A DNA stretch of 64,000 nucleotides from AC-49 sp963817035 (lineage in GTDB: Bacteria > Actinomycetota > Thermoleophilia > Solirubrobacterales > Solirubrobacteraceae), in contig CAWFMM010000004.1 in assembly GCA_963817035.1 (NCBI GenBank), positions 1,798,001 through 1,862,000 of the forward strand, written 5' to 3'. This document shows positions 16,046-25,959 of this stretch, in pieces. The first letter of the stretch is position 1; each line of letters begins with the position of its first letter. The position numbers and the translations under genes were made by a program. The notes below the pieces were generated by a model, which worked only from the letters and a program-made list of their open reading frames with translations, was not told where the DNA came from and made no database searches.

Positions 16046-16809
16046 CACAGGACGGCGGAGAGGAACGCCCGAGTGCGCTCCTCGCGGGGGTTTGCCAGCA
16101 CGTCCTTGGGGGGGCCGGACTCGACCACGACACCGTCATCCATGAAAACCAGCGTATCGCCGACCTCCCGTGCGAAGCCCATCTCATGGGTCACGACGAT
16201 CATCGTCATGCCGTCAGCAGCCAGACCACGCATGACGTCGAGAACCTCGCCGACGAGCTCCGGATCGAGCGCCGACGTCGGCTCGTCGAACAGCATCAGC
16301 TTCGGCTCCATGGCCAGCGCGCGGGCGATCGCGACACGCTGCTGCTGGCCGCCGGAGAGCTGAACCGGGTAGGAATCGACCTTGTCCTTGAGGCCGACGC
16401 GCTCGAGCAGCTCGACCGCGCGCTCCGACGCCTGCTTCTTCGACATGCCCTTGACCTGGATCGGCGCCTCGATCACGTTGCCGAGCGCCGTCATGTGCGG
16501 GAAGAGGTTGAAGCGCTGGAAGACCATGCCGATCTGGGCTCGCTTGCGCACGACCTCGGACTCGCGCAGCTCGTGCAGCGTGTCGCCGGCCTGGCGGTAG
16601 CCGACGAGCTCGCCGTCGACCGACAGCAGTCCCGAGTTGATCTGCTCGAGGTGGTTGATGCAGCGCAGGAACGTCGACTTGCCCGAGCCCGACGGGCCGA
16701 CGAGGCACATGACCTCGGTCGGCGCGACCTCGAGCGTGATGCCCTTCAGGCACTCGACGCGCCCGTAGCGCTTGTGGACCCCTTCGGCCTTGACCATCGG
16801 CTGGGTCAT
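16045..16809 (-). CDS. Polar amino acid ABC transporter, ATP-binding protein
   Basis: A 254-aa ATPase of the GlnQ/HisP type that powers uptake of polar amino acids. Walker A is GPSGSGKST (about 38-46), the Q-loop is in QIGMVFQRFNLFPHMTALGNV, the signature is LSGGQQQR, Walker B is LMLFDEPTSALDPE, and the switch His is in VVTHEMGFAREVGD. The RFNLFPHMTALGNV segment is characteristic of amino-acid importers. The ATG at 16809 overlaps the permease stop (ATGA). Substrate is unassigned; glutamine/glutamate, histidine or cystine types are all possible. Confidence 0.93.
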   Translation of the reverse strand: MTQPMVKAEGVHKRYGRVECLKGITLEVAPTEVMCLVGPSGSGKSTFLRCINHLEQINSGLLSVDGELVGYRQAGDTLHELRESEVVRKRAQIGMVFQRFNLFPHMTALGNVIEAPIQVKGMSKKQASERAVELLERVGLKDKVDSYPVQLSGGQQQRVAIARALAMEPKLMLFDEPTSALDPELVGEVLDVMRGLAADGMTMIVVTHEMGFAREVGDTLVFMDDGVVVESGPPKDVLANPREERTRAFLSAVL

Positions 16810-17732
16810 TGGCCGTGGCGGGGTCGGCTGAACACGTTGAACGTCAGTTTGGCGAGCAGGCTGCCGCCGGGGTCCTCGCGCGACGAGCCGCGGCTGTAGT
16901 GGCGCTCGAGGTAGTACTGGCCGACCGACAGCACCGAGGTCATGGCGAGGTACCAGAGGCTGATCACGATCAGCAGCTGGATGACCTTGTAGTTGGTCGA
17001 GTCGATGAGCTGGGCGGAGTACGTCAGCTCGGTGTAGGCGATGACCGAGACGAGCGAGCTCGTCTTGAGCATCGAGATCGTCTCGTTGCCGGTCGGCGGG
17101 ATGATCACGCGCATCGCCTGGGGCAGCACGATCCGGCGCATCGTCTGAAGCCGGCTCATCCCCAGCGCTTGCGCGGCCTCGGTCTGCCCTTCGTCGACCG
17201 ACAGCAGGCCGGCACGGACGATCTCGGCCATATAGGCGCCCTCGTTGAGGCCCAGCGCCAGGACCGCCGCCCGAAACGGCGTGATCCACTGGTTCGCGTC
17301 GCCGTGGATGAACGGCAGGCCGAACGAGATCTGGTGGTAGAGCGCCGCGATGTTGAACCACAGCAGGATCTGCACGAGCACCGGTGTGCCGCGGAAGATC
17401 CAGATGTAGATCGAGCTGGCCCCCGCGACCAGCGGATTGAGCGACAGGCGCATGATCGCCAGCGCGATCCCGAGCAGAACGCCGACGATCATCGCGACCA
17501 CGGTCAGCTCGATCGTGACGACCACCCCGTGCAGGATCCGGTGGTCGAACAAGAAGTCGCCGATCACCCCCCACTCGAAGTTGGGGTTGGTCGCGATCGA
17601 GACCGCGAGCCGGATGACGATGATGCCCACCACCACGGCCGCGACCCAGCGGCCGTAGTGGCGCACCGGTACGGCCCGAATGTCGTCGGGCCGTACCGCG
17701 GGCTGATCGAGGGCTGGGTCGATGCCGGTCAT
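16806..17732 (-). CDS. Polar amino acid ABC transporter, permease
   Basis: A 308-aa HisMQ-type permease. It has an N-terminal extension of about 30 residues, then about five to six membrane helices (VVAAVVVGIIVIRLAVSI is the first) and the inner-membrane coupling motif EAAQALGMSRLQTMRRIVLPQAMRVIIPP (EAA loop), followed by GNETISMLKTSSLVSVIAYTEL, which is strongly diagnostic of amino-acid permeases. Only one permease gene is present, so it probably forms a homodimer. It lies between the binding-protein and ATPase genes. Confidence 0.93.
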   Translation of the reverse strand: MTGIDPALDQPAVRPDDIRAVPVRHYGRWVAAVVVGIIVIRLAVSIATNPNFEWGVIGDFLFDHRILHGVVVTIELTVVAMIVGVLLGIALAIMRLSLNPLVAGASSIYIWIFRGTPVLVQILLWFNIAALYHQISFGLPFIHGDANQWITPFRAAVLALGLNEGAYMAEIVRAGLLSVDEGQTEAAQALGMSRLQTMRRIVLPQAMRVIIPPTGNETISMLKTSSLVSVIAYTELTYSAQLIDSTNYKVIQLLIVISLWYLAMTSVLSVGQYYLERHYSRGSSREDPGGSLLAKLTFNVFSRPRHGQ

Positions 17733-17751
17733 TCCGGCACCCGTACGTCGC

Positions 17752-18699
17752 CTAGCTCACGGCGGCGTTGATCGCCGGGTCGGTGATCGCCCCTGTATCG
17801 AGGCCCCACTTCTTGAGGATCGCCGTGTACCGGCCGTTGGCCATCAGGACCTTGAGCGCGGCGAGCACCGGGGCCGCCATGCCGTTGCCCTTGGGGATCG
17901 CGATCCCGTACGGCGCGTTGGCGTAGGACGGGCCCGACAGCTTGAACGCACCGTCCGACGAGTTGACCGCGAACGCCGCCGGCGGCGTGTCGGCCATCAC
18001 GACGTCCGCTCGCCCGCTGTGCAGCGCCTGGTTGGCGCCGGTCTGGTCGGGGAAGACGCTGACTGTGACCTTGCACTTCTTCGACTGCGCGGTCGCGTCC
18101 GTCTGCTGCGTCGTGCCCTTCTCGACGGCAACCGTGTGGCCGCACAGGTCGGCGAGCGTCTGGATGTTCGGCCCACCGCTGGTCTTGACATAGAACGAGG
18201 TGCCGGCGGTCAGGTAGGTCACGAAGTCGACGACCTTCTCGCGCTCCTTGGTGTCGGTGAACGAGGAGATGCCGAGGCCGTACTTGCCGGCCTGCAGACC
18301 GGGAATGATCGAGTCGAAGGTCTGGTTGACGACCTTCGCCTTGAGGCCCATCACGGCCGCGAGCGCGGCGGCGAGGTCGGCATCGGCGCCGACGACGGTC
18401 TTGCCGTCCTTGTCGATCGACTCCAGCGGCGGGTAGGTCGCATCGGAGGCGACGGTGATCGTGCCGGCGCTCTTGACCTTGTCCGGCACCGACGCCGCGA
18501 TCGCCGCGTCGGCGCCCGCTGCCGCGGTCGTCGACGTCGCCGGCACGCCACCGGTCGTGTTCGTCGGCGTGACGACGTTCGTGGCCGTCGTCGTGTCCTT
18601 CTTGTCTGAAGACCCACAGGCCGTGACGGTCAGTCCGGCGATCGCCAGGACGAGGATCAATGCGGCAAGCCGCCGGGTCAGGAACATCGAGCGTCTCAT
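17752..18699 (-). CDS. Amino acid ABC transporter substrate-binding lipoprotein
   Basis: A 315-aa extracytoplasmic solute-binding protein of family 3. A lipobox occurs at LAIAGLTVTACGSS, so the mature protein is a lipid-anchored Cys protein, followed by a Thr/Ala-rich linker. The binding domain begins at GTITVASDATYPPLESIDKDGKTVVGADADLAAALA and includes DSIIPGLQAGKYGLGISSFTDTKEREKVVDFVTY. I start at ATG 18699; a TTG 12 nt upstream (18711) is in frame but less likely. It heads the transporter genes 41 nt after folC. Confidence 0.92.
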   Translation of the reverse strand: MRRSMFLTRRLAALILVLAIAGLTVTACGSSDKKDTTTATNVVTPTNTTGGVPATSTTAAAGADAAIAASVPDKVKSAGTITVASDATYPPLESIDKDGKTVVGADADLAAALAAVMGLKAKVVNQTFDSIIPGLQAGKYGLGISSFTDTKEREKVVDFVTYLTAGTSFYVKTSGGPNIQTLADLCGHTVAVEKGTTQQTDATAQSKKCKVTVSVFPDQTGANQALHSGRADVVMADTPPAAFAVNSSDGAFKLSGPSYANAPYGIAIPKGNGMAAPVLAALKVLMANGRYTAILKKWGLDTGAITDPAINAAVS

Positions 18700-18740
18700 T
18701 TCTGGTCGCAAAGCAAAGTCGCGGGACGGCTGGGCCCAGT

Positions 18741-19973
18741 CTACATCGGGGTCGCGGGCGCGGGGAGCAGCTCCCCCACCAGCGCGAGCGTCCCCGTGAC
18801 GAGGACCGCGCCGTCGGCGCCGGCCAGCTCGCGGGCGACGTCCAGCGCACGGTGCGGGTCGGGCTCGGTGCGACCGGGCGGGCCCCCGAACTGGCGGTTG
18901 AGCGAGGCCAGCGTGTCCGGCGGGAGGGTGCGGGCGTTGGCCGTCGAGGTGAAGACGAACTGCGCGGTGTGCGGGGCGAGGAGGCGGAGCATCGCCGCCG
19001 CGTCCTTGTCGTCGAGCACCGACATCACGACGACCAGCGGGCGCTGCGCGACCAGCGCCGGCAGCGACTGGATCAGCGCCGCGACGCCGTCGGGGTTGTG
19101 CGCGCCGTCGGTGATCGTCAGCGGTTGGGCGCCGATCAGCTGGAAGCGACCGGGGACCGTCGTCGAGGCCGCGGCGCGCCGGACCGTGTCGTCGTCGAGC
19201 TCACCGATGAACGCCTGCGCGGCCGCACGGGCGAGCGCGAAGTTGCGGCGTTGGTAGGCGCCGGCGGCGAGCAGATCGAGGCCCGGGTCGGCCGGCGCCT
19301 GCACCAGCCGCGCCGGTGCCTGGCGCGCCAGCTCGAGCGCATCAGGGTGCAGCGCGGCGCCGACGACAAGCGTGCTCGGCGGTTCGCGCAGCTTGACGAC
19401 GGCGAGCTTCTCCGAGGCGATGTCGGCGATCGTCGGGCCCAGCCAGCGCGTGTGCTCGAGGCCGACATTGGTCAGCACCTGGACCTCGGAGTCGAGCACG
19501 TTCGTCGCGTCGTAGCGCCCGCCGAGGCCGGCCTCGATGACCGCGACCTCGACGTGTTCGTGGGCCAGCGCGTCGTAGCCGGCGGCGGTCAGCAGCTCGA
19601 ACTGGGTGACGTGGTCGTCGGCGTCGCGGGTCGCGTTGAGCTCGGTGGCTGCATCGGCGGCCCGCTTGACGGCGTCGGCGAAGCGCTGGGGCTCGAGGTC
19701 GTGATCGTCGACGCGGACGCGTTCGTTGAACGCGGTCAGGTGCGGTGAGACGTAGGCGCCGGTGCGCATGCCGTGTTCGCGCAGGATCGCCGCGATCATC
19801 CGCGTTGTCGAGGTCTTGCCGTTGGAGCCGACGACGTGGATCGTGCGGAACTGGCGCTGGGGCTCGCCGAGCAGCTGCGTCAGGCCGAGCATCCGCTCCA
19901 GGCCGAAGCGCATGCCGAACAGCTCGAGCGACAGCAGGTGGCGCTGCGCGTCGTCGATCGTCCAGTCGCTCAC
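18741..19973 (-). CDS. folC: Folylpolyglutamate synthase / dihydrofolate synthase
   Basis: Adds glutamate to folates, and often to dihydropteroate. The 410-aa Mur-ligase-type protein has the ATP loop HVVGSNGKTSTTRM at about 47-59, GAYVSPHLTAFNERVRVD, VAVIEAGLGGRYDATNVLD and ITDGAHNPDGVAAL, all standard FolC motifs. The start ATG overlaps the valS stop by four bases, the usual valS-folC pairing. Whether the enzyme has both activities cannot be told from sequence alone. Confidence 0.94.
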   Translation of the reverse strand: MSDWTIDDAQRHLLSLELFGMRFGLERMLGLTQLLGEPQRQFRTIHVVGSNGKTSTTRMIAAILREHGMRTGAYVSPHLTAFNERVRVDDHDLEPQRFADAVKRAADAATELNATRDADDHVTQFELLTAAGYDALAHEHVEVAVIEAGLGGRYDATNVLDSEVQVLTNVGLEHTRWLGPTIADIASEKLAVVKLREPPSTLVVGAALHPDALELARQAPARLVQAPADPGLDLLAAGAYQRRNFALARAAAQAFIGELDDDTVRRAAASTTVPGRFQLIGAQPLTITDGAHNPDGVAALIQSLPALVAQRPLVVVMSVLDDKDAAAMLRLLAPHTAQFVFTSTANARTLPPDTLASLNRQFGGPPGRTEPDPHRALDVARELAGADGAVLVTGTLALVGELLPAPATPM

Positions 19974-22549
19974 AGCGCGAGCAGCTCGGCGCGCAGGCGT
20001 TGCAGCTTGTTGCGCTCGTCCTGCACGACGGCGGCGGGCGCCTTGGCCACGAAGCCCTGGTTGGCGAGCTTCTTCTCGGCCCGATCGATCTCGTCGGTCA
20101 GGCGCAGGCGGGCGGCGTCGGCCTGGCGTGCCGCCTCGGCCGGATCGATGCCACCGTGAAGCTCGACGACACCGCCGGGGACGATGATCGTGGCGGCGGG
20201 ATCGCCCTCGGGATCGCCGAACTCCAGCCGTGCCAGGCGCGCGACGAGCGCAGCGGTGTCGTCGTAGCCCTCGGCGCGCAGGCGCGCCGGCAGCACGTCA
20301 CGAGCCTTGACACCGGCACCGTCGCGCCAGGCGCGCAGCGCCGTGGTTGCCTCGATCGCGTCGGCCACGGTCTGCTCGGCGCGCGCGTCGATCAGCGCCT
20401 CGTCGACGACCGGCAGCCGCCCGCCGGCCAACAGCCCCTGGCTGCCGGGCACGTGCGCCCACAGCTCCTCGGTGACGAACGGGATGTACGGGTGGGCGAG
20501 CGCGAGCGTGCAGCGCAGGACGTGCAGTAGCGTCGCCGACAGCTGCTCCGACGGCTCGCGGCGCTTGATCATCTCCAGGTACCAATCGCAGAGCTCACTG
20601 AACACGAAGTCGTAGAGGCGCAGGACGAGCTTGGAGAAGTCGTAGGCGGCCAGGCGCTCGTCGGTCTCGGCGATCGCGCGCTGCAGGCGCGAGAGGATCC
20701 AACGGTCCTCGACCGTCTCGGGCCGTGGCGCGGGCATGACAGCGGGGTCGGCGGTCATCAGGATCAGCCGCGAGGCGTTGAACAGCTTGTTGGCCAGCGC
20801 GCGCCCCTGGGCAACCTTCTCCTCGCTGAAGCGCACGTCCTGGCTCGAGCTCATCGCCAGCAGCCCGAAGCGCACCGCGTCCGCGCCGTAGGCCGGGAAC
20901 TCCCCTGGATCGCCCCCATCGGGTGCGAAGACCGGCGGGCGCGGGCCGCCCTCGATCAACGCCAACGGGTCGATTCCGGTGCCCAGCGACTTGCTCATCC
21001 GCCGCCCGTCAGGGGCCTGGATGACCGAGTGCACGTAGACGTCGGAGAACGGGACGTCGCCCTGGAAGCGCAGGCCCATCATCACCATCCGCGCCACCCA
21101 CAGGAAGAGGATGTCGCGGGCGGTGACGAGCACATCGGTCGGGTAGAACGCCGCGAGCTGCGGCGTCTCCTTGGGCCAGCCGAGCGTCGCGAACGGCCAC
21201 AGCGCGCTGGAGAACCAGGTGTCGAGCACGTCGGGATCGCGCTCCCAGCCGTCGCCGTCGGGCGGCGCGCCGCCGACGTGGATCTCGTCGCCGCGGTAGT
21301 AGACGGGAAGCTGATGGCCCCACCACAGCTGGCGCGAGACGCACCACGGGCGGATCTCGTTGAGCCAGTCGGTGTAGCGCCGCGACTGCGACGCCGGGAC
21401 GATCTTCACGCGCCCGCTCGTCACCGCCTCGATCGCCGGCTTGGCGAGCTCGTCCATGCGCATGAACCACTGCAGCGAGATCAGCGGCTCGATCCGCTCG
21501 CCCGAGCGGTGGCTGAACGGGACAGCGTGGGTGTAGGGCTCGCGGGCGCGGACCGCGTCGCCGAGGTCGTTGACGACCGCCTCACGGGCTTGCAGGACCG
21601 TCATCCCGGCGTAGGGCTCCCCCGCCTCGGTATTCATCAGCCCGTCCTCGCCGATCACGCCGATCTCGGGCAGGCCGTGCCGGCGCCCGATCTCGAAGTC
21701 GTTGACATCGTGGCCGGGCGTGATCTTCAGCGCGCCGGAGCCGAAGTCGGTCTTGACGTAGTCGTCGGCGATGATCGGCAGCTCACGCCCGACGAGCGGC
21801 AGGATCGCCGTCTTGCCGACGAGGTCCTTGTATCTGTCGTCGTCGGGGTTCACGGCGATCGCGACGTCGGCGAGCATCGTCTCGGGGCGAACGGTGGCGA
21901 CGACGATCTCTCCCCCGCCCTGGATCGGATAGGCGACGTGGAAGAGGGTGTCTTGCACCTCGCGCTCCTCGACCTCGAGGTCGCTGATCGCCGAGCGACT
22001 GCCCGGATCCCAGTTGACCATGTAGTTGTCGCGGTAGATCAGCCCCTGCTCGTAGAGGGCGACGAAGACGACCCCGACGGCGGCCGCGTAGCCCTCGTCG
22101 AGCGTGAAGCGCTCGTCGTCGTAGTCGGCGGAGGCGCCGAGGCGCTTGTACTGCTCGACGATCGTGCCGCCGTACTGCGCGCGCCATTCCCACACGCGGC
22201 GGGTGAAGGCATCGCGGCCCATTCCCTCGCGCGTCGTGCCCTCCTCGATGACCTGGCGCTCGACGACGGTCTGGGCGCCGATCCCGGCGTGATCGGTGCC
22301 GAAGATCCACTTGACCCGCTGGCCCGACATCCGGTGGGCGCGGATCAACGCGTCCTGGATCGCGCCGTTGAGCGCGTGGCCCATGTGCAGCGCGCCGGTC
22401 ACGTTGGGCGGCGGGATCGCGATCGAGTAGGTCTCGTCGTCCGTCCCCTCCGGGTCAGACTGGAAGAGGCCGGAGTCAAGCCATTGGGCCACGATCCGAG
22501 GCTCGACCTCGGCGGGCTCGAAGCGGGTGCGGTCCTCGAGGCTCGACAT
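19970..22549 (-). CDS. valS: Valyl-tRNA synthetase
   Basis: Class I aminoacyl-tRNA synthetase charging tRNA-Val, 859 aa. The nucleotide-binding motif HMGH (HIGH type) is in PPPNVTGALHMGHALNGA at about 55-58; RRMSKSLGTG (KMSKS) lies near 515. An editing domain sits between them (TVRPETMLADVAIAVNPDD) and an anticodon-binding helical domain follows. The C-terminus has the ValS-type tRNA-arm coiled coil (LRLTDEIDRAEKKLANQGFVAKAPAAVVQDERNKLQRL). It is the first gene of a long minus-strand run ending at maf. No T-box could be fitted into the 37 nt separating it from the divergent J-domain gene. Confidence 0.97.
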   Translation of the reverse strand: MSSLEDRTRFEPAEVEPRIVAQWLDSGLFQSDPEGTDDETYSIAIPPPNVTGALHMGHALNGAIQDALIRAHRMSGQRVKWIFGTDHAGIGAQTVVERQVIEEGTTREGMGRDAFTRRVWEWRAQYGGTIVEQYKRLGASADYDDERFTLDEGYAAAVGVVFVALYEQGLIYRDNYMVNWDPGSRSAISDLEVEEREVQDTLFHVAYPIQGGGEIVVATVRPETMLADVAIAVNPDDDRYKDLVGKTAILPLVGRELPIIADDYVKTDFGSGALKITPGHDVNDFEIGRRHGLPEIGVIGEDGLMNTEAGEPYAGMTVLQAREAVVNDLGDAVRAREPYTHAVPFSHRSGERIEPLISLQWFMRMDELAKPAIEAVTSGRVKIVPASQSRRYTDWLNEIRPWCVSRQLWWGHQLPVYYRGDEIHVGGAPPDGDGWERDPDVLDTWFSSALWPFATLGWPKETPQLAAFYPTDVLVTARDILFLWVARMVMMGLRFQGDVPFSDVYVHSVIQAPDGRRMSKSLGTGIDPLALIEGGPRPPVFAPDGGDPGEFPAYGADAVRFGLLAMSSSQDVRFSEEKVAQGRALANKLFNASRLILMTADPAVMPAPRPETVEDRWILSRLQRAIAETDERLAAYDFSKLVLRLYDFVFSELCDWYLEMIKRREPSEQLSATLLHVLRCTLALAHPYIPFVTEELWAHVPGSQGLLAGGRLPVVDEALIDARAEQTVADAIEATTALRAWRDGAGVKARDVLPARLRAEGYDDTAALVARLARLEFGDPEGDPAATIIVPGGVVELHGGIDPAEAARQADAARLRLTDEIDRAEKKLANQGFVAKAPAAVVQDERNKLQRLRAELLAL

Positions 22550-22586
22550 GGGCCGTGGAGTGTAGGTGTGTAGGACTATTGGGCTC

Positions 22587-23144
22587 GTGGACGCCTACTC
22601 CGTGCTTGGTCTGTCGCCCGGCGCCTCGGCCGATGAGGTGGCCGCCGCCTACCGCCGGCTGGCCAAGGAGTGGCATCCGGATGTGCACGGGACCGAGGCC
22701 GGAGTGCGGCGGATGGTGGCGATCAATGCGGCGTATGAGGAGCTGCGCTCGGGTGGCGCTCTGGCTGACGCAGCTGCTCCGGCTGGTGCCGGGCCCTCGG
22801 CAGCGAAGGAGGGTGCGGTTCTGGGGCGTGAGTTATCGGCCGTGCTGCGCCCGGGTGAGAGCGTCGTGATGTTCGCTGCCGCCTCGATGTGGGACTCGCC
22901 CGAGGCCTTCCTCGTTCTGACCTCGTTGCGGCTGCTGTGGCTGTTGGACGACGCCGTGACGCACCGCGTGCGCTCGCTGGCGCTGTCACAGGTCGCCTCG
23001 GTGTCCGTCGAGGTCGGCCGCGTGCGTCGGCGCCGCGCGACGCTGCGGGTCGTCGGCCGGCGCGGGCGGCGCTACGCGTTCACGGAGCTCGAGGTCGCGA
23101 CGGCGCGAGCGTTCGCGGCCGGGCTGCGGGCCGCTACTTCGTAA
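22587..23144 (+). CDS. J-domain protein with C-terminal PH-like domain
   Basis: A 185-aa protein with an N-terminal J domain (DAYSVLGLSPGASADEVAAAYRRLAKEWHPDVHG) whose HPD tripeptide at 30-32 should stimulate DnaK. A short Ala/Gly/Pro linker leads to a basic beta-rich region (LRPGESVVMFAAASMWDSPEAFLVLTSLRLLWL, later LRVVGRRGRRYAFTELEVATARAF) that resembles bacterial PH domains. It lacks the DnaJ zinc finger and substrate domain, so it is a specialised co-chaperone rather than DnaJ. I use GTG 22587; an upstream GTG at 22566 adds seven unconserved residues. Confidence 0.78.
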   Translation: MDAYSVLGLSPGASADEVAAAYRRLAKEWHPDVHGTEAGVRRMVAINAAYEELRSGGALADAAAPAGAGPSAAKEGAVLGRELSAVLRPGESVVMFAAASMWDSPEAFLVLTSLRLLWLLDDAVTHRVRSLALSQVASVSVEVGRVRRRRATLRVVGRRGRRYAFTELEVATARAFAAGLRAATS

Positions 23145-23951
23145 ACGCTGCGCACTTTCGTCGCACGCCTGCGCCCACACGCCGCGGGTGAGTCGCCAGG
23201 CTTGGGGGGTGGGTCGAGTTACGACGCCTATCGAGTCGCAGAACGCCCCACCCCCTCTCGATGGGCGGATTTCGGCGCTTGCCGAAGGGCAGTGGGGTGT
23301 GGTCAGTCGGGCGCAGCTCTTGGACATCGGCGCCGGGAATGCGGCGATCGACCTGCGCGTGAAGAACGGGCGGCTACATCGCATCCATCGCGGGGTGTAC
23401 GCGGTCGGTCATTCGGCGCTGCGGCTGGAGGGCGCTGGATGGCGGCGGTCATGGCGTGCGGGCCGGGCGCGGTGTTGAGCTATCGCTCAGCGGCGCAGCT
23501 GCTCGGGATGCAGCGAACGACAGGTCAACCTGACGGTCGCCGTGACGCACCTCCACCCAGATCGAGCTGGCCGTCCCGACGAGCCCCCCGCCGGCACGTC
23601 GACACTTCATCGCAGCCGCCACCTGCCGCCCGATCGACACCACCGTCCACCGCGGCATCCCGACGACCACGCGCCCACCAGAAGCGATGCTCACCATCTG
23701 CGACCGAGCGAAGCTCCCCCGGCCACTGTGCAACCACCCCGTCCACGGCTATCGCGCCGACTTCCTCTGGCCAGAGCACAAGCTGATCGTCGAAACCGAC
23801 GGCTACGCCACCCACGCCACACGCCAAGCCTTCAACCACGACCGCCGCAGCGACATCGAACTCCAGATAGCCGGGTGGCTGACCGTCCGCTTCACTCACC
23901 ACCAGGTCATGTACGACCCGCACACCACGACCGCGTACCTCCGAGCGTTGC

Positions 23952-25235
<1,284 letters not shown>

Positions 25236-25240
25236 CGTTC

Positions 25241-25825
25241 CTAGTGCTCCGTGATTACCCGGTCAATGATGCCGTACTTGACCGCCTCTTCGGAGGACAT
25301 GAAGTAATCGCGCTCGGTATCGGTGCGAACCTTGTCGTACTCCTGCTTGGTGTGCTTGGCGATGATGTGGTCCAGACGCTGGCGGATGTCGATGATCTCG
25401 CGAGCGTGGATCTCGATGTCCGTCGCCTGACCCTGGAAGCCACTGGAAACCTGGTGGATGAGGATCTTGGCGTTCGGCAGCGCCATGCGCTTACCGTCCG
25501 CGCCGCCCGAAAGCAGCAGCGCGCCCATTGACATCGCGATCCCGACGCAGATCGTCTGCACGTCGGGCTTGATGAACTGCATCGTGTCGTAGATCGCCAG
25601 GCCCGCGTACACGCTCCCCCCCGGGGAGTTGATGTAGAGCGAGATGTCCTTGTCGGGATCCTCGGACTCCAGATGCAGCAGCTGGGCCACGATCAGGTTG
25701 GCGATCTGGTCGTCAACGGGAGTCCCCAGGAAGACGATGCGCTCGTTGAGCAGCCGGGAGTAGATGTCGAACGCACGCTCACCGCGTGACGTCTGCTCTA
25801 CAACCATGGGGACAAGGGGGCTCAT
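25241..25825 (-). CDS. clpP: ATP-dependent Clp protease proteolytic subunit
   Basis: Serine peptidase forming the tetradecameric proteolytic chamber. The 194-aa product has catalytic Ser99 in VGIAMSMGALLL, His124 in KILIHQ and Asp172 in TERDYF, in the expected spacing. The serine loop reads GIAMSMGA rather than the more usual GQAASMGA, which may reflect a paralogue lineage (actinobacteria often have two ClpPs), but nothing suggests inactivity. It is transcribed ahead of clpX, and tig lies upstream across about 134 nt. Confidence 0.96.
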   Translation of the reverse strand: MSPLVPMVVEQTSRGERAFDIYSRLLNERIVFLGTPVDDQIANLIVAQLLHLESEDPDKDISLYINSPGGSVYAGLAIYDTMQFIKPDVQTICVGIAMSMGALLLSGGADGKRMALPNAKILIHQVSSGFQGQATDIEIHAREIIDIRQRLDHIIAKHTKQEYDKVRTDTERDYFMSSEEAVKYGIIDRVITEH

Positions 25826-25959
25826 AGTCCTCGCTTTGCTTCCGCTTCGGGGTCGGTGTTCCTGCCGGCGCAGCCTAGCAATCGGCCTGAAGCGGCTAGC
25901 CAGGTAGTTCGGAGGCCGGGGCGATCTCTTGAGCGCGAATCTGGACGACGGACGGGACG

